39,694 nucleotides of DNA, from the NCBI GenBank assembly GCA_905236815.1, contig CAJOPE010000025.1:1-39694 (forward strand), read 5' to 3'. This DNA comes from an uncultured Prevotella sp. (GTDB taxonomy: Bacteria; Bacteroidota; Bacteroidia; Bacteroidales; Bacteroidaceae). Shown here piece by piece: positions 1 to 8,358 of this stretch. Positions within the stretch are counted from its first letter, which is position 1. Each line of letters begins with the position of its first letter. The position numbers were made by a program, and so were the translations under genes. Below the pieces are notes generated by a model that did no database searches, had not been told where the DNA came from, and was given only the letters and a program-made list of their open reading frames with translations.

Positions 1-101
1 ACAAAAACTTTTGGACATTCCTTCTCTTTCCTCTTGATTTTTAAGACTTTAAGGGCAAGCTATTTGCAAGTGGGAAACTTTAGTTAAAAGTATTTTAAAA
101 C

Positions 102-163
102 GTTCCTCCATAGTAAATACATGATATGCAAAGACTTATCTCAAAGTATGGAGGAACTTTTTT
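102..163 (+). terminator. Inverted repeat with T-tract, probable terminator of an upstream gene
   Basis: An 11-bp perfect inverted repeat, GTTCCTCCATA at 102-112 and TATGGAGGAAC at 147-157, encloses a 34-nt loop and is followed by a run of T. An A-run precedes the left arm, so it could work in both directions. It most likely ends transcription of a gene lying before the window and insulates the PL11 promoter. The long loop is unusual, so a regulatory hairpin is also possible. The rest of 1-270 holds no convincing gene. Confidence 0.6.
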
Positions 164-205
164 GAATTGAAACCAAAACTTATAGTTAAAAATCAAAATT
201 CACGG

Positions 206-234
206 TTGGATTTTAATAGAATTGTGTAATTTTG
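206..234 (+). promoter_or_regulatory. Bacteroidota-type promoter of the first PL11 gene
   Basis: The -7 box TAATTTTG (227-234) matches the Bacteroidota consensus TAnnTTTG and lies 36 bp before the start codon at 271. The -33 element is weak (TTGG at 206-209), which suits a promoter that depends on an activator. The motif TAGTTAAAA occurs at 183-191, starting 44 bp before the -7 box, and again at 81-89. Confidence 0.6.
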
Positions 235-270
235 CCTAAATTCTATATATATACCTAAAACCTATAAGAG

Positions 271-3200
271 ATGAATAAGAAATTGTATCTTACAGCACTT
301 CTGGCTGCTGGATCTTTCCTTGGTGTTCATGCACAACGCTTTATGGACACATTGGATCGTGGTCTTATTGCTGTAAAGCAGACTTCTGGCGTTTATGTCA
401 GTTGGCGAATTTTTGGTACGGAGTATTATGGCGTAGGTTATAATGTTTACCGTAATGGCACAAAACTAAACAACACACCTTTGTATGTTTCCAATTTTAC
501 AGATGCAGGTGGTTCTGCTGATAGCAAATACACAATTGCTCCAGTTGTAAATGGAGTAGAGCAGAGTCAGTGTAAGGCTGCGCCTGTTTGGGAAAACGAC
601 TATTTGGTTATTCCAAAGGCAAAGCGTACTTCTAATGATGGTAAGACTGATATCACCAATTCGTTTGAGCCAAATGATGCGACAATAGCCGATGTAGATG
701 GCGACGGACAGATGGAGGTGATCGTTAAGCAGATAAACACCACTGACCAAAACTCAGGTTTTGCAGCAACTAACAAGGATTTCGATCGTATAGAGGTATA
801 TAAATTAGATGGTACTTTACTTTGGTGGATTGATTGTGGTCCGAACCTTACCGATTTCCAACATAACGAAACCAATATTGCCCTTTATGATTGGGATATG
901 GACGGAAAGGCAGAGGCTGTTATGCGTGCTGCAGATGGTACTGTAATACACATGGCAGATGGAACTACCAAGGTGATTGGTGATGCATCGAAGAATTATC
1001 GCAATGATCCAACCATCAACAAGTCGTCTTATTTCATCCATGATGGAGCTGAATATCTTGTTTATATGAATGGACAGACAGGTAAGCCTTACTCCATCAG
1101 CGAATATCCATTGAAACGACTCGAAGCAGGTGAAACCGACTTGAATGCAGCATGGGGTGATGGTTATGGTCACCGTTCCACTAAGCATTTCTTCGGTGCT
1201 CCATATTTCGATGGCAAGAAGCCAAGTATTTTCCTTGCAAGAGGTATCTATACCCGTCATAAGATGATAGCTTATGATGTGGATCCTGCTACTCATAAAT
1301 TGACTGAGCGCTGGCATTGGTTCAACAATACTCCAGGTAGCGCATGGTATGGACAGGGTTATCATAACTATTCTATTGCCGATGTAGATTGGGACGGACG
1401 AGACGAAATTGTTTTCGGTTCTATGGTAATTGATGACAATGGAAAAGGTTTGAATACTACAGGTCTAGGTCATGGAGATGCTCAGCATGTTGGCGATTTC
1501 AATCCTTACGTGCATGGCTTGGAAATCTTTGCCTGCAATGAGGATAATCCAGCCAATAACTATAGAGACGCTACCACAGGAAAAATCTATTATCGACTAG
1601 CTGGTGGTGGTGATGATGGTCGATCAATGGCTGGTAATTTCACTAATGACATTCCTGGCGCAGTAGTTTTAAGTGGTCATGATGATCCTGTAAGCTGTGT
1701 TACCAACGAGCATGCCGAGGGAGTGAGCAAGAATAACATCAGTCTCAATTTCCGTACTTATTGGGATGGTGATCTATGTGAGGAAACCTTCAATGGCAAT
1801 GCCACCAGAAATGGTAGTGGAGTAATCTATAAATATGGAAAGGGAGCAATCAAGACCTTCAACAACACGTTGACCAACAATGATACTAAGGCTACTCCAT
1901 GTTTGCAGGGAGATATCTTTGGCGACTGGCGTGAAGAGGTTGTGATGCGCGACCAAGATAATAATATCCGCATAGAAACTACCACCATTCCTACACAATG
2001 GAGAAACTATACCTTGCTTCATGATCCACAATATCGTAATGCTATGGTATGGCAGATGAATGGTTACAATCAGCCTCCTCACGTAAGCTACTATCTGGGT
2101 GAGATGGAAGGAATTACTATGGCACCACCTCCTGCAACTAAATCTGGTAAGGTTGAGATTGCAAATGGTGGAACCATCAGCACTTCAAATAATGGCAAAC
2201 AGATTTTATTGGACGAAACTGGTAATGCAACTTATACTGTTGCTAAGGGTGCTGCTCCAGCAATCTTCTTCGATAATGCACCTACCTGGGTACAAGGTCA
2301 TGATGACAATGACAAGATAGAGTATGTTACCTATACACATACCTTAAAGGGAGAAGCCTTTAGTGGAGAAATGCGCTTGGTAAAGCAAGGTGATGGTACA
2401 CTCGTTTTGCCAAATGTGGAACAGACCTATTCTGGTAATACAGACGTTTGGGCAGGTACTATCAATTTTGATGGAACTCTAAAGAACAGTCGTTTATGGC
2501 TGAATCGTTTTGCAGTTCTTAATTCAAATGGTGGCAAGTTCCCTAAGGGAATCCAAGCTGACTATGGAGCTATCATCCGTGCGGGTGGTGAGAAAAACAA
2601 GGGTACACTTTCTACGGATACACTTACCTTGAACTTTGGCTCTATTGTAGATTTTGATATCTATGCTGATGGTACATCCGATCAGATAACAGCAAATGTG
2701 ATGAAGCTAGAGAAGAAGGATTGGAAAACGGGTCCTGACTATCTTGCTCCTAGATTTAACTTTACTGTGAATGGTGAAGTGAAGGCAGGCACATATACCT
2801 TGGCAAAAGTTGGACAAATCACTGGCGCATCATTGGATCAGGTGAAACTGACAGGACTACAGGGACATAAAGCTAAACTCGCGTATGAAAATGGTGAGAT
2901 TAAACTTGTCATCGAAGAAGTACGTGATGCATCTTCTGTGGTATGGACAGGTAGTGATGACAATACCTGGCAGTTGGCTGATAAGGAGAACTTCAAGAAT
3001 CAGGAAACCAATAGTGCAGATGTGTTTGTTTCTGGCGATAATGTTACTTTCCAGGACGGAGCAAATCAGACTACTGTTAAGATAGACGAACCAGTTTCAC
3101 CTGCTTCTATCACCTTTAAGAACGTAGCACAAGATTACACCATTACAGGTGACAGTATTATCGGAACTACCAGCATCACAAAGTCGGGTGCAGGCAATGT

Positions 3201-4791
3201 TACTATAAATAATGTGAATACCTTTATTGGATCTACTAATATCAACGGAGGTTCTATCACGGTAAGTAATCTTGGTATGGCTAATGGTGTGAACAATGGT
3301 GCCTTTGGTAAGTACACCAACACTGTATATATGAATGGCGGAACCCTGATACCAAGTACTTCCATGACAACAGACCATCCATTTGTATTGAATACCAATG
3401 GAGGTACAATTACAACCAAGGATGGAGTTAGTTTCACTATGACAGGCTCAATTGTCGGATCTGGTAGTACATTGACAAAGGACGGAACAGGTACCTTAAC
3501 CCTTCCTGCAAACTCAAGTTACGGTAAATTGATTATTAACGACGGATTGGTTTACGGAAGTGAAAGCAACAGTGCCCATGCATATCCTTCTACTATTGTT
3601 TTGAATGGCGGAACATTGAAGGATGCCGACAATATCTACACCTATTCATCTAATCGTGCGAATATCGAGGTGGGCAATGATGCAACAGCAAACTGGTATA
3701 TGGACAACCGTTGTACCTATTATGGAACCCTATCAGGTGCAGGAACTTTGAATCTCTATACCACAGGTCCTCGTATGAGTGCCAATGGTAACTGGGCGGG
3801 CTTCACAGGCGTCTTGAACATTGCAGGCTATAAGACAGGAAGCTATGCTCCTTCTTTTGTCTTCAATAACTCCAATGGTATGAAGAATGCAACCTTGAAT
3901 ATTACAGTGGCAACCACTAACAATGGTCTGAACTTCGCAATTGGTAATTTGAAGGGAAATGCAGAATTGAGTGGTAAGGGAACCTGGACCATCGGTAACC
4001 TGGGTGAAGATATCTCATTCAATGGCTCTTTTGTTGATGGTAAAATTACAAAGACTGGTAATGGAGTATGGACAATGAGTTCGCTTCAGACTAAGGTTGG
4101 AGGACAGACAACCGTAAATGGTGGTGTTCTTAATCTTAACAATACAAGCAGCACATTGTTCTTTGGAGACAATGATGTAGTAGCTTCTGGTTCTGGAATA
4201 TTGGCTGGTCAGGCATACGTACGCAATATTTATGTGAATACGGGTGCAACCATTGCCCCTGGAAACTATACTCAGGAAATCAAGATGGGTAGTTTGAAGG
4301 CTAAGAGCAGCATTTTCTGCTACGAAGGTTCAACTGCTAGATTCTTCATAAGAAACAACAAGAATGCTACTAGCAGCAGAACCTATCTCGAGGCAGCAAG
4401 TACATTGTCCTTGAATGGAGAAATCATAGTTGAGGCATATGCCAATTACACTCCAAAGGTAGGGGATACCTTTACATTGTGGGAGGCTAAGTCTTTTATA
4501 GGAAAACCATCAAAGATAACACTTCCAGAACTTCCTGCAGGTATGGAATGGGATACGAGTGGACTACTGAGTCCAACAGGTGTTATTAAGATTATTACCT
4601 CAACAGGTATCGATGGTTTGGCCGCAGATGAGGAATTCACGGGTGCTGTATATGATGTAAGTGGTGTGAAGATCGCAACCATTACAACAACAAAGGAGAA
4701 AGCATCACAGGATGTCAAACTTGTTGTTCGAAATGCTGGTGTTTATATCATACGTGCACAGGGTGGTACACTCAAAGTAACTATTAAATAA
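271..4791 (+). CDS. PL11 rhamnogalacturonan lyase fused to autotransporter-type repeats and a sorting-like C-terminus
   Basis: Secreted rhamnogalacturonan lyase that would cleave the RG-I backbone by beta-elimination. Seen: a signal peptide ending VHA-Q near residue 21; the PL11 N-terminal strand domain followed by an eight-bladed-propeller-like lyase domain to about residue 615, with the metal-site motif DVDGDG (from 141), GDWREE (551) and a late YNQPPH. The remaining ~890 residues are Gly/Asn/Thr-rich and contain at least four autotransporter-associated strand repeats, of the pattern (L/I)xKxGxGxxT, near 703, 971, 1071 and 1261. The end (about 1460-1506, VYDVSG...AGVYI) resembles a type IX secretion sorting domain. 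Typical PL11 enzymes are about 600-750 residues, so this one is more than twice the usual length. The Arg-Ala-Gly-Ala-His-Tyr motif of the other two PL11 copies is altered here (T194...H198-N199), so its specificity may differ. First gene of the left arm; the lipoprotein gene starts 19 bp after it. Confidence 0.88.
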   Translation: MNKKLYLTALLAAGSFLGVHAQRFMDTLDRGLIAVKQTSGVYVSWRIFGTEYYGVGYNVYRNGTKLNNTPLYVSNFTDAGGSADSKYTIAPVVNGVEQSQCKAAPVWENDYLVIPKAKRTSNDGKTDITNSFEPNDATIADVDGDGQMEVIVKQINTTDQNSGFAATNKDFDRIEVYKLDGTLLWWIDCGPNLTDFQHNETNIALYDWDMDGKAEAVMRAADGTVIHMADGTTKVIGDASKNYRNDPTINKSSYFIHDGAEYLVYMNGQTGKPYSISEYPLKRLEAGETDLNAAWGDGYGHRSTKHFFGAPYFDGKKPSIFLARGIYTRHKMIAYDVDPATHKLTERWHWFNNTPGSAWYGQGYHNYSIADVDWDGRDEIVFGSMVIDDNGKGLNTTGLGHGDAQHVGDFNPYVHGLEIFACNEDNPANNYRDATTGKIYYRLAGGGDDGRSMAGNFTNDIPGAVVLSGHDDPVSCVTNEHAEGVSKNNISLNFRTYWDGDLCEETFNGNATRNGSGVIYKYGKGAIKTFNNTLTNNDTKATPCLQGDIFGDWREEVVMRDQDNNIRIETTTIPTQWRNYTLLHDPQYRNAMVWQMNGYNQPPHVSYYLGEMEGITMAPPPATKSGKVEIANGGTISTSNNGKQILLDETGNATYTVAKGAAPAIFFDNAPTWVQGHDDNDKIEYVTYTHTLKGEAFSGEMRLVKQGDGTLVLPNVEQTYSGNTDVWAGTINFDGTLKNSRLWLNRFAVLNSNGGKFPKGIQADYGAIIRAGGEKNKGTLSTDTLTLNFGSIVDFDIYADGTSDQITANVMKLEKKDWKTGPDYLAPRFNFTVNGEVKAGTYTLAKVGQITGASLDQVKLTGLQGHKAKLAYENGEIKLVIEEVRDASSVVWTGSDDNTWQLADKENFKNQETNSADVFVSGDNVTFQDGANQTTVKIDEPVSPASITFKNVAQDYTITGDSIIGTTSITKSGAGNVTINNVNTFIGSTNINGGSITVSNLGMANGVNNGAFGKYTNTVYMNGGTLIPSTSMTTDHPFVLNTNGGTITTKDGVSFTMTGSIVGSGSTLTKDGTGTLTLPANSSYGKLIINDGLVYGSESNSAHAYPSTIVLNGGTLKDADNIYTYSSNRANIEVGNDATANWYMDNRCTYYGTLSGAGTLNLYTTGPRMSANGNWAGFTGVLNIAGYKTGSYAPSFVFNNSNGMKNATLNITVATTNNGLNFAIGNLKGNAELSGKGTWTIGNLGEDISFNGSFVDGKITKTGNGVWTMSSLQTKVGGQTTVNGGVLNLNNTSSTLFFGDNDVVASGSGILAGQAYVRNIYVNTGATIAPGNYTQEIKMGSLKAKSSIFCYEGSTARFFIRNNKNATSSRTYLEAASTLSLNGEIIVEAYANYTPKVGDTFTLWEAKSFIGKPSKITLPELPAGMEWDTSGLLSPTGVIKIITSTGIDGLAADEEFTGAVYDVSGVKIATITTTKEKASQDVKLVVRNAGVYIIRAQGGTLKVTIK

Positions 4792-4810
4792 CAGGTTATT
4801 TGAAACAATA

Positions 4811-5401
4811 ATGAATACGATAAAATCTCTAATGATAATTCTATGCCTTGCGTTTGCAGGCATAGAATTGTCGTCTTGTTCAGACTCAATTTCAGAGGAT
4901 ATTGGAAGTAAAATTTATGATGGACTCTTTACTTCTCTGAAAAATAATTATTCAGGAAATCTCATTCTTTCTGATAATACAGCAAAGAAATTGAAATTCT
5001 CAATCCGGGATGAGGTTGAGAATGGAAATACCTCAACGAATGTGAGAGTGACAGAATTCCCAATTGACAATATTTTGATGAAGTTATATCCTGGTGAGTA
5101 TCAAAAAGTAGCCGTAACATCTGTTGATACCTATGTCGCACCGGTAGATAGTGTTGGCTTTCCTTCGGTTGATAATATAGTCTTCAAGACAAATGACGAT
5201 AAAACGGCCAACTTGAACTTTTCTTTCAAGAAGGATGGAGAAACTCATAATGGATGGGCAAAGGTTTCCACCTCGGGCATTTATAATTCAAAGAGCAGAA
5301 TACTCGATATAAATTTTCAGGTGATAGACTTGGTGGTTGATAACTCCGATAGATCATCACTAACCCCAATTACATATTTTCTGGAATGTTCCCCTCAATA
5401 A
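4811..5401 (+). CDS. Uncharacterised lipoprotein between two PL11 lyases
   Basis: A 196-residue protein with a lipoprotein signal peptide: a hydrophobic stretch followed by LSSC, giving lipidated Cys23. The residues after the Cys (SDSISED) are acidic, as often seen in lipoproteins sent to the Bacteroidota cell surface. The mature part is predicted to be mostly strands and resembles the roughly 200-residue DUF4840-type lipoproteins of this phylum, but I cannot confirm the family. It starts 19 bp after the first PL11 gene and ends 12 bp before the second, so all three are probably co-transcribed. Its position suggests a surface accessory role such as glycan binding or lyase anchoring; this is inference only. 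Confidence 0.75.
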   Translation: MNTIKSLMIILCLAFAGIELSSCSDSISEDIGSKIYDGLFTSLKNNYSGNLILSDNTAKKLKFSIRDEVENGNTSTNVRVTEFPIDNILMKLYPGEYQKVAVTSVDTYVAPVDSVGFPSVDNIVFKTNDDKTANLNFSFKKDGETHNGWAKVSTSGIYNSKSRILDINFQVIDLVVDNSDRSSLTPITYFLECSPQ

Positions 5402-5413
5402 TTAACGATTTGT

Positions 5414-7591
5414 ATGAAAAAAATATCTAATACCTTTTTAGCTCTTGTCGCAACCTGTTTGGCAATCCCAACTCAGGCTCAAGTACACAAACCCGCGCCA
5501 GATGACACTTCCGTGAATCAGATGGAAAAGTTGAAACGAGGTTTGGTGGTGATAAAAGATTATGGTACTAACAAGTATTTTGCATCCTGGAGATACTTGG
5601 GTACTGATAATGTGCACACAGGGTTCAATCTATTGAAAAATGGTAATCTCTATCAGAAAGACATATATTCAACTACTTCTTTATCGGTGTCTAGTAAGGA
5701 AAACGATAAATGGCAGGTTGTAACTGTTCAAGATGGAGTTGCAGTAGATACAACTGAGGCTGTGACACCTTGGGAGAATTATTATAAAACTATAAAAACG
5801 AATCGTCCGGCTAGCGTTGGTTCTGTTTTCTACACGCCAAATGATTGTAGTGCAGGTGATGTAGATGGTGATGGTGAGTATGAACTTATTGTGAAGTGGG
5901 AACCTTCTAATTCAAAAGATAATGCAAGCTCAGGTAAGACTGAGAAGGTGTTCCTTGATTGCTACAAGTTGGATGGTACTCAGTTATGGCGAATTGATCT
6001 AGGATACAATATTCGTGCTGGCGCACATTATACCCAGTTCCTCGTTTATGATTTCGATAAAGATGGAAAGGCAGAATTGGTTTGCAAGACCGCTCCAGGA
6101 AGTATAGATGGAAAGGGTAGATATGTTTCAGAAGCTGCTGATGAAGCAGAAATAAAATCAACAGATAATGCCAAGGACTATCGCGATAATGGAAGTGTAT
6201 CCAAGGGTACAGGACATGTGCTGAGTGGTCCGGAATATCTCACCGTCTTTAATGGAGAGACAGGAGCAGCTATCCATACTGTTTATTACAATCCAAACCG
6301 TGCAGGTGGTATAAACTCTATCGGTACAAATCCAGATAAAAGCTTTTGGAATGACAACTACGGAAACAGAGCCGACCGTTTTCTGGCTTGCGTTGCTTAT
6401 TTGGATGGTAAGGATAAGAAACCAAGTGCTGTGATGTGCCGTGGTTATTATACAAGAGCATATTTGTGGGCTGTAGATTTTGATGGTAAGAAACTTTCGA
6501 CAAAGTGGTTGCATGCTTCAACTTCAAAAAGTAATGTTGATCTGTACGATGGTAATTTCAATAAAACCTCTCGTTCTTATTCAAGCAATACATCAGGAAA
6601 AGGCAACTTGTACACAGTCTTTGGTAATGGTAACCATAATATAAGCGTTGCTGATGTTGACGGAGATGGATGTGATGAAATCCTGTATGGATCAAGCGCT
6701 ATCAATAATGATGGCAACCTTCTGTATGCAACAGGTCTCGGACATGGAGATGCTATGCATGTTGGCGATTTGATGCCCGATCGTCTTGGACTAGAGGTGT
6801 TCTCTGTTCATGAAGATGCCATTAATCCTTATGGTTTTGATATTCACGATGCAGCTACAGGTGAGATACTTCGTTCTGGTACTAGTGACCGTGATACAGG
6901 TCGCGGTATAGCTGCAGATTTTGATGGTGACCATCGTGGTTATGAATATACCTGGGCAACACAGACATCCTCAAGAAATGTTGTCGATGGTAACATTTAT
7001 GATACAAATCCAGGTATGTGCTTCAGAATGTATTGGGATGGTGACCTTTACGATGATATGGTTGATGGAACCTCAATTCGTAAATGGACAAAGGGTTCAA
7101 CCAGTGAAATGACAATTGCCCGTTCTGCGGTAGGCTCTTTTGGCCATTCTGCAAGTTGCAATGGTACGAAAGCAACACCTAATCTCTGTGCAGATTTGTT
7201 TGGTGATTGGCGTGAGGAAATTATCTACTGGGATTCAAGCGATAGCTGTACTCTGAATGTATTCAGTACAACTAAGTCTACAGATTATCGTGTTCCTTGC
7301 CTGATGCATGACCATACTTACCGAATGGGAATAGCTTGGCAAAATGTAGCCTATAACCAACCAGCACATCTTGGGTATTATCTTCCAGATTATGTGGATA
7401 GTTTTAAGGGCGTACTTCCATCAACAGGAATTTACGATACAGAAATTGCGACAGGAACTCCTGTGAAGATTGAGTACTACACGCTTTCAGGAATTAAGGT
7501 ACCTAGTATAAAATATGCAGCAGGAGTTTATATAGTAAAAGAAGTTTATGCAGATGGAACTTCTTCCTCTCGCAAGGTGATTGTTAGATAA
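5414..7591 (+). CDS. PL11 rhamnogalacturonan lyase with sorting-like C-terminal domain
   Basis: Cleaves the rhamnose-galacturonate backbone of RG-I by beta-elimination, leaving unsaturated galacturonyl ends. Seen: signal peptide with cleavage near A22 (TQA-Q); PL11 N-terminal strand domain (KRGLVVIKD...SWRYLG); Ca2+-type DVDGDG loop from D149; the conserved segment I200-R-A-G-A-H-Y206; a second DVDGDG near 415; GDWREE and YNQPAH near the end of the catalytic region. Residues from about 665 (YTLSGIKV...AGVYIVKE...KVIVR) look like a type IX secretion sorting domain, so the enzyme is probably exported to the surface or medium. At 725 residues it is normal for a PL11 with a C-terminal tail. It starts 12 bp after the lipoprotein gene. 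No clear terminator follows it. Confidence 0.92.
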   Translation: MKKISNTFLALVATCLAIPTQAQVHKPAPDDTSVNQMEKLKRGLVVIKDYGTNKYFASWRYLGTDNVHTGFNLLKNGNLYQKDIYSTTSLSVSSKENDKWQVVTVQDGVAVDTTEAVTPWENYYKTIKTNRPASVGSVFYTPNDCSAGDVDGDGEYELIVKWEPSNSKDNASSGKTEKVFLDCYKLDGTQLWRIDLGYNIRAGAHYTQFLVYDFDKDGKAELVCKTAPGSIDGKGRYVSEAADEAEIKSTDNAKDYRDNGSVSKGTGHVLSGPEYLTVFNGETGAAIHTVYYNPNRAGGINSIGTNPDKSFWNDNYGNRADRFLACVAYLDGKDKKPSAVMCRGYYTRAYLWAVDFDGKKLSTKWLHASTSKSNVDLYDGNFNKTSRSYSSNTSGKGNLYTVFGNGNHNISVADVDGDGCDEILYGSSAINNDGNLLYATGLGHGDAMHVGDLMPDRLGLEVFSVHEDAINPYGFDIHDAATGEILRSGTSDRDTGRGIAADFDGDHRGYEYTWATQTSSRNVVDGNIYDTNPGMCFRMYWDGDLYDDMVDGTSIRKWTKGSTSEMTIARSAVGSFGHSASCNGTKATPNLCADLFGDWREEIIYWDSSDSCTLNVFSTTKSTDYRVPCLMHDHTYRMGIAWQNVAYNQPAHLGYYLPDYVDSFKGVLPSTGIYDTEIATGTPVKIEYYTLSGIKVPSIKYAAGVYIVKEVYADGTSSSRKVIVR

Positions 7592-7678
7592 ATATGCGTT
7601 TTTGTAAATAGCTGGATATGAATAAATAATAGATAAATAAGAAAAATAAATATCTCTAGTTAAAAAATACTAATGAGA

Positions 7679-7710
7679 TTTGCGTAGTTGAAAAAATATT
7701 TGTATCTTTG
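7679..7710 (+). promoter_or_regulatory. Strong Bacteroidota promoter for the small LTxxQ protein
   Basis: TTTG (7679-7682), a 20-bp spacer and TATCTTTG (7703-7710) match the -33/-7 consensus almost perfectly. TAGTTAAAA lies at 7657-7665, starting 46 bp before the -7 box, nearly the same spacing as at the first PL11 promoter. The predicted 5' leader is about 50 nt. Confidence 0.75.
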
Positions 7711-7769
7711 CACCATCGATCTTGAGTATGTCGATGTGAATGATAAACTTTTAATAAACGCAAAGCATT

Positions 7770-8096
7770 ATGAAACATTTTATTTTGACAATCGCTGCAT
7801 TGGCTATGGCTATGAGTATCTCAGCAGCCGATTTTACACCTATGTCTCAGAAGATTGCGAAAAAGCTTAATTTGACAGAAAGCCAGAAATGGTCTATTGA
7901 AGATATAAATTTCGATTATCAGAATTCTGGAGATAAGTGGAATGCTACTCAGAAGGATTATGAACAGAGCCTTAAGGCAGTTCTTTCTCCTCAGCAGTTC
8001 ATGAAGTACAAAGAGCTTCACGCAAAAGAGATTCAACAGCAGAAAGACTTCAAGCAGAAGCAGATTGACATGGCTCGTGCAGCTTATGGCTATTAA
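7770..8096 (+). CDS. Small secreted LTxxQ-motif protein
   Basis: A 108-residue protein with a signal peptide (MKHFILTIAALAMAMSISA, cleaved near residue 19-20). The mature part is helical and very polar. It carries LTESQ (35-39) and the related LSPQQ (72-76), the spacing and motif type of Spy/CpxP-like LTxxQ periplasmic proteins, which act as small chaperones or stress sensors. The C-terminal third is rich in Lys and Gln. It has its own promoter and is followed by a strong hairpin terminator, so it is a separate transcription unit inside the pectin locus. The start at 7770 gives a proper signal peptide. The family link rests on short motifs and is tentative. Confidence 0.75.
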   Translation: MKHFILTIAALAMAMSISAADFTPMSQKIAKKLNLTESQKWSIEDINFDYQNSGDKWNATQKDYEQSLKAVLSPQQFMKYKELHAKEIQQQKDFKQKQIDMARAAYGY

Positions 8097-8144
8097 TTCT
8101 ATGCTTCTAAAAGAAATCGCATAACGGTTTTAGCATTTAAATAG

Positions 8145-8198
8145 AAATCCCTTCATCGGATAAGTTGATTAGCTCAACTTGCTGATGAAGGGATTTTG
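8145..8198 (+). terminator. Hairpin terminator after the LTxxQ gene
   Basis: AAATCCCTTCATC pairs with GATGAAGGGATTT (8184-8196), with an additional inner stem AAGTTGA (8162-8168) / TCAACTT (8174-8180), and a T-run at the 3' side. It separates the small gene from the third PL11 operon. Confidence 0.8.
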
Positions 8199-8267
8199 CG
8201 TGTATGAACACTTAGGTTTTATATTTCTTTTCTATCTTTGTTTTTTGTGTTCTAAGAACAAAAATTG

Positions 8268-8320
8268 TAGTTCAAATGCCATTTTCTAAAGTGGAAAACA
8301 GAGAATTATTATTTTCTTTG
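8268..8320 (+). promoter_or_regulatory. Possible promoter region of the third PL11 operon
   Basis: A -7-like TTTCTTTG (8313-8320, one mismatch to TAnnTTTG) lies 38 bp before the start codon, and TAGTTCAAA (8268-8276) starts 45 bp before it, as at the other two promoters. A perfect TATCTTTG at 8233-8240 without a good -33 element is an alternative that would give a leader of about 110 nt. Which one is used cannot be decided from sequence. Confidence 0.45.
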
Positions 8321-8358
8321 CATTATTATATTATGACTACTATTCAATCTGTTGAACC

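Noticed and set aside
102..157. Riboswitch in the leader of the first PL11 gene
   Set aside because: Only a simple hairpin is seen and it lies before the predicted transcription start, so it is better read as a terminator of an upstream gene.
7688..7870. 60-codon open frame overlapping the LTxxQ gene start
   Set aside because: It runs through the near-consensus promoter at 7679-7710 and begins before the expected transcription start.
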